DNA of 48,578 nt, from positions 1 through 48,578 of the forward strand of contig JAJCXY010000060.1 of NCBI GenBank assembly GCA_029263215.1. Reading direction: 5' to 3'. The notes beneath the pieces are model-generated. The model was not told the DNA's origin. It saw only the letters and a program-made list of their open reading frames with translations, and ran no database searches. Source of the stretch: Acidimicrobiales bacterium (GTDB lineage: Bacteria; Actinomycetota; Acidimicrobiia; Acidimicrobiales; Aldehydirespiratoraceae). Below are positions 1 to 8,104 of the stretch, one piece after another. How positions within the stretch are numbered: position 1 is the first letter of the stretch; each line of letters opens with the position of its first letter. Position numbers and translations under genes: made by a program.

Positions 1-37
1 GCCCATCAGGTTGGCTTGTTGCAGGCGTCGAACTCTC

Positions 38-184
38 ATGAAGGCCGTCGCCGCTACCTCAATCATCGGCGTTCTCGGTCTGGTCTTCGGGTCGATGCTG
101 TTCATGATGATCGTGTCCGGAATCCGCACCACCCACCCGACTACCGCGCCGCAGCCCGCACATGTCCAGGCGTTTCGTGGGTAA
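38..184 (+). CDS. Small single-pass membrane protein (48 aa), possibly the 5' part of a split gene
   Basis: The ATG at 38 opens a 48-residue frame. A short basic start is followed by a hydrophobic helix rich in Leu, Phe, Met and Gly (about residues 5-27), then a short Thr/Pro-rich tail. The frame stops at TAA (182-184) but continues without another stop until 406. The continuation has normal coding composition with several Cys residues, so the two pieces may be one gene interrupted by a nonsense codon. No family was recognised and no strong ribosome binding site is visible. It lies in the inferred integrated element. Confidence 0.4.
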   Translation: MKAVAATSIIGVLGLVFGSMLFMMIVSGIRTTHPTTAPQPAHVQAFRG

Positions 185-205
185 GCGGGACGCTGCGGTG
201 GCACC

Positions 206-406
206 GTGATCATCCACAGCAACGACAACGCCACCTACACCAACTGCCACCTCTCCCAACTCAACGTCACCACCGGCCAACCCATCAACCCCCGCACCGC
301 TCCCAGCTACGGGTGCATCACCAACCAACCGGCCACGGATTGGCTGTCATTCATCGCTGCCGCATCTCTCGACTCTGCCCGTCGCGCAGACCCGGTGCCC
401 GCCTGA
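206..406 (+). CDS. Small Asn/Thr-rich hypothetical protein (66 aa), in frame with the ORF at 38
   Basis: A GTG at 206 opens a 66-residue frame ending at 406. It is Asn/Thr-rich at the N-terminus and contains two Cys residues, suggesting an exported domain, but it has no signal sequence of its own. The same frame reads back without a stop to the TAA at 182-184 that ends the membrane-anchor ORF starting at 38. It may therefore be the detached extracellular part of that protein, that is, a pseudogene half, rather than an independent gene. No homologue is recognised. Confidence 0.35.
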   Translation: MIIHSNDNATYTNCHLSQLNVTTGQPINPRTAPSYGCITNQPATDWLSFIAAASLDSARRADPVPA

Positions 407-456
407 GAACCACCCCGCCAGCGGTTCGTCACCAGCAGATCTGGCTCCGAAGCCAA

Positions 457-1197
457 CTACCTCATCCCCGTCACTCGTGCCGGTCGCCCTTGGGACCTAG
501 CCGCGGCGAACGACTGGTAAAGCACGTCGCAGATGCTCTCGGACGTGACGATCGAAATCCTGCCATCGACCACCGTCACCGACGCCGCCAGCAAGAACGG
601 TCCGTGCGGGTCAGCCGCATTCCAAGGGAGCCGCACATCTAGGTGTTCGACTGTCGGCCGGCCGCGAGGGCTGGTGTCGCTCAGACGATCGTTCTCATCA
701 GCCGCGGACTCCGCCGCCGAGCCGCCCACCTCGCGGCCCGAACCGGCCCTGATGGTGATGTCGGTGATCACCACAAGGTGTTCGCCGATGCCGTCAACCC
801 AGACCTCTGATGCTTCCGTTTCCCCTACGAACTCATCGCTGAACCGAAACGACCACTCAAGATCGAGCCTCATCCTCCGAGTTACCGCTTCTATTGGGCT
901 CATGACGAACTGGGCCGGACGATCAACGAAGAACTCAACCGCGCTCGTCAGATTCCGAACTCTGCCCCCGCGCCCGACACCCTCATCCGTCGGGCAAGAC
1001 AGCCCCGATGACCCGACCGCACCCGGCCCTTCAGACAGCTCAGGCACAGTCCGCAGAAGCGACTCATCCGCGGTCACCTCCGGTCCAATCAGCGCCGCAG
1101 CCTCACCTGTCGCCTCCCCCACCGAACCCGCCGCGGGACCACATGCCGATAACACCAGTAGCGCCGCCCATCCGCCTCTCCGCCATATCCGCCGCAC
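457..1197 (-). CDS. Putative lipoprotein (246 aa), unknown function
   Basis: The GTG start at 1197 is supported by a purine-rich GGGAGGG five bases upstream. The N-terminus is a type II signal peptide: an Arg-rich start, a hydrophobic stretch and a lipobox ending Leu-Ser-Ala-Cys at about residue 19, so the mature protein should be lipid-anchored outside the membrane. The rest is a mixed alpha/beta domain with Glu/Ala-rich segments. Around residues 105-145 and 185-225 it has strand-like stretches reminiscent of LppX/LprAFG-type or threshold-binding domains, but no family can be named. It is transcribed away from its neighbours inside the inferred element. Confidence 0.6.
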   Translation of the reverse strand: MRRIWRRGGWAALLVLSACGPAAGSVGEATGEAAALIGPEVTADESLLRTVPELSEGPGAVGSSGLSCPTDEGVGRGGRVRNLTSAVEFFVDRPAQFVMSPIEAVTRRMRLDLEWSFRFSDEFVGETEASEVWVDGIGEHLVVITDITIRAGSGREVGGSAAESAADENDRLSDTSPRGRPTVEHLDVRLPWNAADPHGPFLLAASVTVVDGRISIVTSESICDVLYQSFAAARSQGRPARVTGMR

Positions 1198-1349
1198 TAG
1201 GACCCTCCCAAACCCCTCGCCGTTGCCTTCATGAACCAGTCCACCGCCAACACCTTGAGGCTCAAATAGCCCTCCCTACCCGTTTGTGTCCCGACAAGCG
1301 TTCGAGTCGCGACCCAACCACGACTTGTTGGCCGTTGAACGCCGACCAC

Positions 1350-3179
1350 TCATGGCGTCGGCAACTCTGCACGACGCACGACGATGGTTGGCACGTCGCC
1401 GGCAGCATCCGACTCGGTGCCCGACAGCATCGCCACCGCTAGAACAGCGTCGTCGCTGAGATGAAGGGCGGAGATCCTTGACCCTTCGAGCCGGGCTTGG
1501 ATGCTCCAGGTGACTGAGTCGACAGACACAAGGACCTGCTGATGCCAATCCGAGTCTGACCCGCCGAAGATCTCTGCCTCGAGGGCCCGCAGTTCCCCGA
1601 ACGTGAATGTCACATACGCCTCGCCGGTCGTGTTGTCGACGAAGGTCACCGTTGCCTGCTCCATGTCGAGCACGAAATCTTGCGAAACGTTCGGCGTGTG
1701 CAGCGTCGTCGAGAGCAGCGTGATGCCGTCACGCTTCAACTCCAACCTGCTTTGGCCACGGGCAGTAAGCGAATAGCCATCCTTGAGCAGGGTCGCGGTT
1801 CTGGACTGAGGCTCAAAAGACTCGTTGAAGCCTTCAGCGATCACCGCGATCCCTGACGGGCCAGCAGCAATCTCAGATATGTGCCACTCGAAACCGCCCG
1901 ACAACAGGTCGGTTACCGGCACGGGCTGCCACTCGACGCCATCGGTAGACGTCACGAGACCTCCCGTTTCGTCGTCTCGAACGGCTACCAGACGCTCATT
2001 CCAGACTCTCGCTGATCGCAAGAACGTCGACCCCTGCGGCTCCCAGACCTGCCCATCAGTGCTGACATACAACCCGGGGCGTCCAGCACCGAAACCGGTC
2101 GCCAGGATGTCGCCGTTCTGTCCGACACTGAGACCCTGCACGAAGAGCCCATCGAGTTCCGCGACAGTCCAACTCTCGCCCCCGTCTGTCGATGACCAAA
2201 CTGCCGATTCTGGGGGACCCGACGGACCGTTCAGAGCAACAAAGTCATCCTCGCTCAGCCCCAGCTCCTCCGCCGACACCTCTAGTAGCCGCAGCCCCAA
2301 GGGGCCAAAAAGCGACACCGTCGAGCCGCTCCAGCCAAAGCCGACCTCCCCGCTATCGATGTCGAGGCCGGTGTACTCCGCTACCGCCTCGTTCACCCGC
2401 TGGTAGACGTTTGACCAGGCCTCGGTCGCCGATATCACGATGAGATCGCCGGTCGCCACAACACCATCGGGAACCAGGCCAGGGGTGCGGTCACCGCCAG
2501 GCAACTGAGCGCCATCCCAACTCACAGCATCGGTCGAAGTCCATGCCATCGGTTCCTGGTTCTCACCGGTGCCGACCATGACCAACCCCGCCGGGCTCGC
2601 CGCCACAGCCCTCACATGACCACGAATAGCCGAGACGGCACCCAGAGACTCCCATTGCTGACCGTCGAAGGACCGCCACGCCGCCAAGTCGCTCTGACCT
2701 GAGGCTTCCCAAGGCCCCGCGCTCTGAGCAAACAGATACAACGAGTCCTGATACTCCACAATCGGTAGAGGCCAACCGGCGCCAAGCTCGGTGCCCGAAT
2801 CCCAAACCAGGCGCCCACCGCGCTCGACAAGAACTTCCTCAGCCGCGCCGACGTCAACACTTTGCACCCCAGCCGGTTCAGAGTCCGGTACCTCAGAAGC
2901 CTCCTCCTCAACGAGAGCATCCTCATCATCGGTGGTCTCGGTGCCCCAGTCGACAACAAACACTGCTGCGCCGACCAGAGCCGCCACCCCGATTGCGCCG
3001 GCCAGTACCGACAACCGACTCGGAGCAGACGCACCGGATTCCACGAACGGCTCGTGCCTGGTCTGCTCGCCGAACAAGTCGATCTCGGCAACCACAACCC
3101 CAAGCCTGCACCCGCAACGATGACAGTAAGAAGCATCGACAACCGAGTCGACCCCGCACCTCTCACACCGTTCCGCCAT
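1350..3179 (-). CDS. Zinc-ribbon, single-TM protein with an Asp-box (BNR-like) extracellular propeller (609 aa)
   Basis: The chosen ATG at 3179 starts directly at a zinc ribbon with two CxxC pairs within the first 25 residues. A hydrophobic helix follows (about residues 55-77), then a Glu/Asp-rich linker. The long outer region carries repeated Asp-box-like motifs of the form S-x-D-x-x-W or S-T-D-G-x-x-W, at least five copies, as in sialidase-type beta-propellers. This suggests a cytoplasmic zinc finger connected through the membrane to an external propeller that could bind a surface or secreted ligand. The same frame stays open up to 3452, adding 91 residues with no recognised domain, so a longer product is possible. 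Function unknown. Confidence 0.65.
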   Translation of the reverse strand: MAERCERCGVDSVVDASYCHRCGCRLGVVVAEIDLFGEQTRHEPFVESGASAPSRLSVLAGAIGVAALVGAAVFVVDWGTETTDDEDALVEEEASEVPDSEPAGVQSVDVGAAEEVLVERGGRLVWDSGTELGAGWPLPIVEYQDSLYLFAQSAGPWEASGQSDLAAWRSFDGQQWESLGAVSAIRGHVRAVAASPAGLVMVGTGENQEPMAWTSTDAVSWDGAQLPGGDRTPGLVPDGVVATGDLIVISATEAWSNVYQRVNEAVAEYTGLDIDSGEVGFGWSGSTVSLFGPLGLRLLEVSAEELGLSEDDFVALNGPSGPPESAVWSSTDGGESWTVAELDGLFVQGLSVGQNGDILATGFGAGRPGLYVSTDGQVWEPQGSTFLRSARVWNERLVAVRDDETGGLVTSTDGVEWQPVPVTDLLSGGFEWHISEIAAGPSGIAVIAEGFNESFEPQSRTATLLKDGYSLTARGQSRLELKRDGITLLSTTLHTPNVSQDFVLDMEQATVTFVDNTTGEAYVTFTFGELRALEAEIFGGSDSDWHQQVLVSVDSVTWSIQARLEGSRISALHLSDDAVLAVAMLSGTESDAAGDVPTIVVRRAELPTP

Positions 3180-3481
3180 GAACACCGACACTACCCCGAC
3201 GCGAGTTCCCGACCGCCGCGCCACCCCACCCGCCACTCGCACTGGCGCGGGGCCACGGCCCGTACGGGGGGCGGTCCCCAGCCGAGCGCAACAGCACCCC
3301 ATCAACTCATCATCCAACTCCAACACCGATAGCGCATCGTCTGTCGGAAAACCCTCGGCAACAGCCGATGCTTGCAGGGCCGCCCAACCGTATCCAGATT
3401 GAGCGACACGCTGAGACGCGGCCCGTCTTTGCTGCCCCGCTAGGTGCGTCATAGGGTCGATTCCGAGTTTGGAGTGGTCTC
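3180..3481. other. Intergenic region between divergent genes
   Basis: About 300 bases separate the zinc-ribbon/propeller gene from the toxin-like gene. The right end holds a likely plus-strand promoter. The minus-strand frame of the propeller gene remains open across almost all of it (3180-3452) and reads as fairly ordinary protein, for example a stretch rich in Ala, Glu, Leu and Asp. A longer N-terminus or an upstream small gene fused in frame cannot be excluded. No RNA gene or repeat was seen. Confidence 0.35.
3429..3457 (+). promoter_or_regulatory. Candidate promoter for the toxin-like gene at 3482
   Basis: TTGCTG (3429-3434) and TAGGGT (3452-3457) are separated by 17 bases. They sit 25 bases upstream of the ATG at 3482, with a GGAG-type ribosome binding site between. 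TAGGGT also occurs a short distance upstream of the genes at 42294 (42259-42264) and 45160 (45117-45122), suggesting a shared actinobacterial -10 form. Identified by eye only. Confidence 0.35.
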
Positions 3482-6400
3482 ATGAGAATGCTTGGCTGGC
3501 TGATTCTCGCGTTGTCGGCGGTCTCGCTGACCGCAGCAATAGCGATGTGTCGACGGCCCAGCCGGATTCGGGTGCGGCTCGATTACCTGCGTTTGGCGGT
3601 GCAGGTCGCGGCACCAGCCGCCATGACGATCGTGCTCGGGACCGACACGCCAGTCGAGCTGGTGGTGGCCGCCGTCGGCGTCGGCTTGTTAGTCGGATGG
3701 ATTCAGGGCTCTACCGTGCGGCTGGAAACCTCACCCAAGGGATTGGTCTCAGTCCGGTCATGGCCGGCGGTCGCTGCCTGGGGAGCGGGCCTGCTGATCG
3801 CCCAGGGTGCAGGCCTGGCCAATCGTTCCGGTGTCGTCACACTGGGCTTGGCGATCTCGTTCTTCTCCGCGTCGATGACCGCTGGGATACTGGTCGGAAG
3901 ACACCCAAGGACCCGTTCGAGAAACGCGGCTATGACCAGCGGGGCAACGGTCTCGACGCTGCTGTTGGTGGCCGGACTGGTCCTGACCGCCACAAATCTG
4001 CGGAGCGAGCCCGCACAAGCACAGACCGGCCCGGTCTGCCCCGGCTCGGTTGGAGGCATAGCGCTCGACAGATCGACCCTGTCCGACAACCCAAACCGTC
4101 CCGGCGACATTGTCCTGGTCTGCAACTACAGGATCGATGCGGTCGGAAGTGGAAGCGCCAACATCACCTTGCAATGGCGCGGCTCTGGCGAATTCACTCA
4201 ATGTCGCAGCGCGACCGACTTGGTCGAGGAGATCACCTCGACCGACTCGGGCAGCGTGAGCAGGGTCTGGCGAAGCGGTACACATCGTGTGAACATCAGC
4301 GGGTTCGTCTTCCCCGGCGATCTGGTCAGCTTCAGCGACTTGGAGGCGCTGGTGCCTACTCTCATGTCGTCACTGGAGACCGCTGGCTTGCCTTGCGATC
4401 ATCCCCAGCCCCTACCGGAGGGATCGCTCGGTTGTCCAGACGCAGTGGGTTCGTTGGTGCGCGCCATCGTCAGGTTCGAGGAAATCGAAGCGCGTGGCGT
4501 GATGAGTCAACGATGCTCCTACATAGCGCCCTACGACGACATGGGTGGCCGCTCCGGAGATCTGCTGGTCCAATGGGCATTCACCAAACTTCAAGATGGG
4601 CCTCAGACTGTCTGCGGGTCGCCACCCACCGAATTCGATGCCGACTCGGTCTCATTCTCCAGCGCCGTGAAACAGGTCACGGTGCGCTCAAGTGTCAGCA
4701 TCGTCGCCGGCGCCGTAGCGATCGAACGATCAGCGTTCGACGCGGTGGGCGCCGTACTTCTGGCCGAGGCCGAACCACTGGCACTGGATTGCCCCGATCC
4801 TGGTGACCCCGCGGCCGCGCTCCCTGGGGGAATTGGGCCCGTCGGCGACGAGTCCTCCGCTGTTGAGGAAACCGACGCCGGTGGTGAGAACGGATCGCTT
4901 GACGATGGCGACGAGGAGGAGACCCTCAACGCCAACAGCGATGAGATCGATGACGCTGATGTCCCAGACGATGACAGCAACGACATCACCGCAGGTGACG
5001 CGGTGGCGGCCTCACTGGTCGGGCTTTTAGGCGCGCTCGGCCTGACCGGCGTATCCCTGGCGGACTGGGGAATCAGCATGACCGACCTGGCCGAGGCGTG
5101 GAGCAGAGACGGCTCCAGAGGCGCTACCGATCTGCTCGGGGTTGACCCCGTCGATGACGACGGCCTCGATCGAGTGTGGGACCCCGAGTCGGGCACCGCC
5201 CGCTGGTTGACCCCCGAGGAGGCCGACGACTTCTACGCCGATCAGCGCCAACAGGAGATTTCCGAACACATGCAGGCCGGGGCCCGAGATCGATCGGCCT
5301 GGCTCGACGACTGGGTAGAACAGGCCGAATGGGAACAGCAAGCCGAACGAGTGAGCCGCGACGAGGCCGCGGCTGCATGGGAGCGCAACGAACGCCTCGG
5401 TGACCTCGCGCTCGACCAAGGAAGGATCGACCTCCTCGACCGTCTGACCCGAGACGAAACCTTCTTTGATACCGACGGAAATCTCGATGTCGCCCGCCAA
5501 CAGCAGATCTCCGACATGCTGCGAGATCACCTGTGGCGTGAGCAGGCCGCTCCCGACCCGGAGTATTCCCAGACCGGGCAGCTCATCGTCGATGTCGGCC
5601 ACGCCGTGGATGAATTCACCCGCAGCATCCCGGTTCGGATCGCGGCCGGCATGGCAACCGGCGGAGCATCGGAGATCTATCACCAGGGCCGCAACGTCGT
5701 AGAAGCAGTTCAGTCCTCCGCCGAGCGATCCGTCGAATGGACAATGGACCCCCAGACCGGCACCTGGAAGCCACCCCAAGAAGACTTCGGGGTGCTCGAT
5801 GGCCTCGGTGTCGCCATGGATGCCAACATGCGCGAGAACGTCCCTGGCTACGGCACCGCACGAGCTCTAGCGGACCCGAACGCAACCACCGGCCAGGTAG
5901 CCGGAGCTGTCTTCTGGGACGCGATCGGGGCCACTATGGCCCGCGGGCAACTCGACGAAGCCATGGATCAGATCCGTTCGGTCCGCACACCCGGTCGCCT
6001 CCCAGCCGGTGTTCACATGCGCGCACCCGATGTCGACCTACCGACCATCCGGGTCAGAGCAGGCGACACCGTCGCTCCTGGCCCCTACAGCGACAGGTTC
6101 CTACCCCAGAACCGTGTGGGTGACGATCTGAGCCGGCTCGCCCGCGGCGACGTGGTCCCCAACGATCTCGTCCACCAAACCGGGTGGAGTCAACCCCAGA
6201 TGGACCACATGAATCGGGTAGCGAGGGAGAACTCGGCGATCATCGATGCGCGCACCACCAGGGTCGAGTCGATGCATCTGATTCGCAACAACCAGGCCGT
6301 GCCCAAACCTCTCTCGATAAAGCCCAAGACACTGAGCATCGAGGACTATTACCTAGGGGGATGTGAACTCGACGACATCGGAAAGGTCGGCTTCTACGAC

Positions 6401-7045
6401 CCGTCGATGGTCAGGCCCCGCCCCATACCGCACGACGCTCCTGCCGATCTGGTCGACGCGATCGGACGCCGATCCCAGCAACGACTCGGTGAGTTCACGT
6501 CCTACGGCGACGGCATTCGCAACATGAACGGAGTCGAAGTGCGAAACGGCCTCGTGATCGACCTCGACTCCGGTCTCCCATTCGCCGGCGACATCGATGC
6601 GGTCGCGTTTCGTGACGCAACGACCGGCCAACCGCTCACCGGTGAGCGACTTGCCCGCACCGAAGCCATGTGGCGAAACGAGAGCTACACCAACCCTCGC
6701 ACCGGCGAAGTCACAGCCCCGGATCCGTCATGGCAGCAGGCAGGGCCGGGTCAACACAACGCCGAAATCACCTCAGCTGACGACGTGATCGACGCCATGG
6801 TCGCGAGCCGCGTCGCCCGGCTTGACCCAACCTCCCCCGACTACCTCGACCAACTGCGCCAAGCACAACACGAGGGATACCAGTCGGCGCGCAACCTCCA
6901 GCAAGGACTGCTCGACTCAAGCCTGGGGTCGGGTCCCGACGTCTCACTATCGGTCGATGGCAGCGGTGCGGTCAGGGTCACCGATCCGAGCTGGGCATCT
7001 CCACAAGTCATGGGCGGAACCGCATTCGACAAGCACGGGGCTTAA
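3482..7045 (+). CDS. Large membrane protein with a C-terminal edema-factor/CyaA/ExoY-like adenylyl cyclase domain (candidate polymorphic toxin, 1187 aa)
   Basis: The N-terminus has about six hydrophobic helices (roughly residues 4-22, 38-53, 58-75, 97-113, 117-137, 153-171). A Cys-rich extracytoplasmic region follows (about 182-470), then a very acidic linker, a further helix (about 508-526) and a long soluble C-terminus. Residues about 915-1100 match the class II adenylyl cyclase plan. An Arg at 924 leads into K942-P-L-x-x-x-x-K949, which matches the catalytic lysine pair seven residues apart in CyaA (K58/K65) and edema factor (K346/K353). A GDID motif (D1037, D1039) matches the metal aspartates of CyaA (D188/D190). 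Q-H1092-N-A-E matches the catalytic His in QHGTE. Spacings are shorter than in known members, so activity is uncertain. The next gene starts in the stop codon. Confidence 0.6.
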   Translation: MRMLGWLILALSAVSLTAAIAMCRRPSRIRVRLDYLRLAVQVAAPAAMTIVLGTDTPVELVVAAVGVGLLVGWIQGSTVRLETSPKGLVSVRSWPAVAAWGAGLLIAQGAGLANRSGVVTLGLAISFFSASMTAGILVGRHPRTRSRNAAMTSGATVSTLLLVAGLVLTATNLRSEPAQAQTGPVCPGSVGGIALDRSTLSDNPNRPGDIVLVCNYRIDAVGSGSANITLQWRGSGEFTQCRSATDLVEEITSTDSGSVSRVWRSGTHRVNISGFVFPGDLVSFSDLEALVPTLMSSLETAGLPCDHPQPLPEGSLGCPDAVGSLVRAIVRFEEIEARGVMSQRCSYIAPYDDMGGRSGDLLVQWAFTKLQDGPQTVCGSPPTEFDADSVSFSSAVKQVTVRSSVSIVAGAVAIERSAFDAVGAVLLAEAEPLALDCPDPGDPAAALPGGIGPVGDESSAVEETDAGGENGSLDDGDEEETLNANSDEIDDADVPDDDSNDITAGDAVAASLVGLLGALGLTGVSLADWGISMTDLAEAWSRDGSRGATDLLGVDPVDDDGLDRVWDPESGTARWLTPEEADDFYADQRQQEISEHMQAGARDRSAWLDDWVEQAEWEQQAERVSRDEAAAAWERNERLGDLALDQGRIDLLDRLTRDETFFDTDGNLDVARQQQISDMLRDHLWREQAAPDPEYSQTGQLIVDVGHAVDEFTRSIPVRIAAGMATGGASEIYHQGRNVVEAVQSSAERSVEWTMDPQTGTWKPPQEDFGVLDGLGVAMDANMRENVPGYGTARALADPNATTGQVAGAVFWDAIGATMARGQLDEAMDQIRSVRTPGRLPAGVHMRAPDVDLPTIRVRAGDTVAPGPYSDRFLPQNRVGDDLSRLARGDVVPNDLVHQTGWSQPQMDHMNRVARENSAIIDARTTRVESMHLIRNNQAVPKPLSIKPKTLSIEDYYLGGCELDDIGKVGFYDPSMVRPRPIPHDAPADLVDAIGRRSQQRLGEFTSYGDGIRNMNGVEVRNGLVIDLDSGLPFAGDIDAVAFRDATTGQPLTGERLARTEAMWRNESYTNPRTGEVTAPDPSWQQAGPGQHNAEITSADDVIDAMVASRVARLDPTSPDYLDQLRQAQHEGYQSARNLQQGLLDSSLGSGPDVSLSVDGSGAVRVTDPSWASPQVMGGTAFDKHGA

Positions 7046-7977
7046 TGATGAAAACCTCAGATCCACTACAGCGCCTCACGATCACATCGGCGAGCCTCGC
7101 CGGCATGTTGGCATCAGAGGGCATCTCGCCCTCTGCGAACTCGCCCCTGCCCGCCCCATCAGATTCACCCGGAGACTCCCCCACCCCTGACCAACTCGCG
7201 ATTCTGGCAGTGGCAGCCGCTCCCGTCGGAGCGCTGCGAATCGTCGGCCCCGGCCCAGAACGCGGCGTCGGCATCAGCACCTCGCTGCTCTGGGTCGACC
7301 CTGGTGGCCCCTTCGTCATCGCCACCAACACCACCGACGGGTTCGACCTAAGCCTGATTCCATCGCGATCGGTCGCCCTGTCCTGGCTGGACCGGGCTCT
7401 CTCATTGAGCACCCTGCCCAGCCCACCCGCCAGCGACCGTCTCGAACTCGACCTCCCCGGGTACGCGGCGCTGCTGGCGCTGGCCGACGCCGTGACCGAC
7501 GTGCGGCTCCGCGAGCAACTCGAGCGGCACCAACAACGAGTAGTCGGACTGTCGATGGAACACATCCAATACGCGTTCGACACCGGGTTGAGAACCGACG
7601 ACGACCGCTGGGCGGTCTCCGCGGCACGACTCGTCTGCCCAGTCAACCTCTCAAGCGTCGCTGACCAGCTCGCCGTCGGACTGGAACGCCTGACCATCAT
7701 GGGTCTCACCAGCCAACAAGCAAACGGCATAGGAGTGACGCAGCTCGGTGCACCCTATGTGAGCGGACTTTCATCAATGCCGAAATGCACCGGACTAGCG
7801 ACGGCAGTGACCGTGACGTCAGGGATCGATGTGAGCCATCTCACCGTTCACCGATCGGCAATAGCAGTACATGTCGGAGTCTGGAAAGCGGTCGGAGACC
7901 AACCCTGGCTCGTGTTGACCCAGCCCACCGCTGCCGGACTCGTTCGGCTCATCGATGGACTGATCACAGGCCGCTGA
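7045..7977 (+). CDS. Partner of the cyclase-like protein, candidate immunity or chaperone (310 aa)
   Basis: The ATG at 7045 shares a base with the TAA of the toxin-like gene (TAATG), so the two are translationally coupled; an ATG at 7048 is an alternative. The protein has no signal peptide and no clear transmembrane helix. It looks like a soluble alpha/beta protein: a Pro/Ser-rich segment near residues 30-50, strand-rich regions near 60-110 and 185-290, and helices between. In size and style it recalls EspG-like chaperones or SUKH-like immunity proteins, but no diagnostic motif was found. Position alone suggests an immunity protein or secretion chaperone for the cyclase-like product. Confidence 0.5.
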   Translation: MMKTSDPLQRLTITSASLAGMLASEGISPSANSPLPAPSDSPGDSPTPDQLAILAVAAAPVGALRIVGPGPERGVGISTSLLWVDPGGPFVIATNTTDGFDLSLIPSRSVALSWLDRALSLSTLPSPPASDRLELDLPGYAALLALADAVTDVRLREQLERHQQRVVGLSMEHIQYAFDTGLRTDDDRWAVSAARLVCPVNLSSVADQLAVGLERLTIMGLTSQQANGIGVTQLGAPYVSGLSSMPKCTGLATAVTVTSGIDVSHLTVHRSAIAVHVGVWKAVGDQPWLVLTQPTAAGLVRLIDGLITGR

Positions 7978-8104
7978 AGACGCGTTGCGGTCGCGGCGAA
8001 CTCCAACCACAACAATGACGCTTCGCCCGTCGGCAACCCTGCACACTCTCACCGCCGAACACAACTTGGCTGACGAGTCGAACGGCGGACCGATCAACGC
8101 CCGG

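Noticed and set aside
3469..4806. A 445-residue plus-strand ORF overlapping the toxin-like gene
   Set aside because: It is Arg/Gly/Ser-rich with no domain, and it overlaps the N-terminal helices of the 1187-residue protein, whose hydrophobic pattern is clearly the coding one.
7045..7977. EspG-type ESX chaperone
   Set aside because: Only size and general style agree; no ESX gene (EccC, WXG100 proteins) is in the window, so the name is not used.
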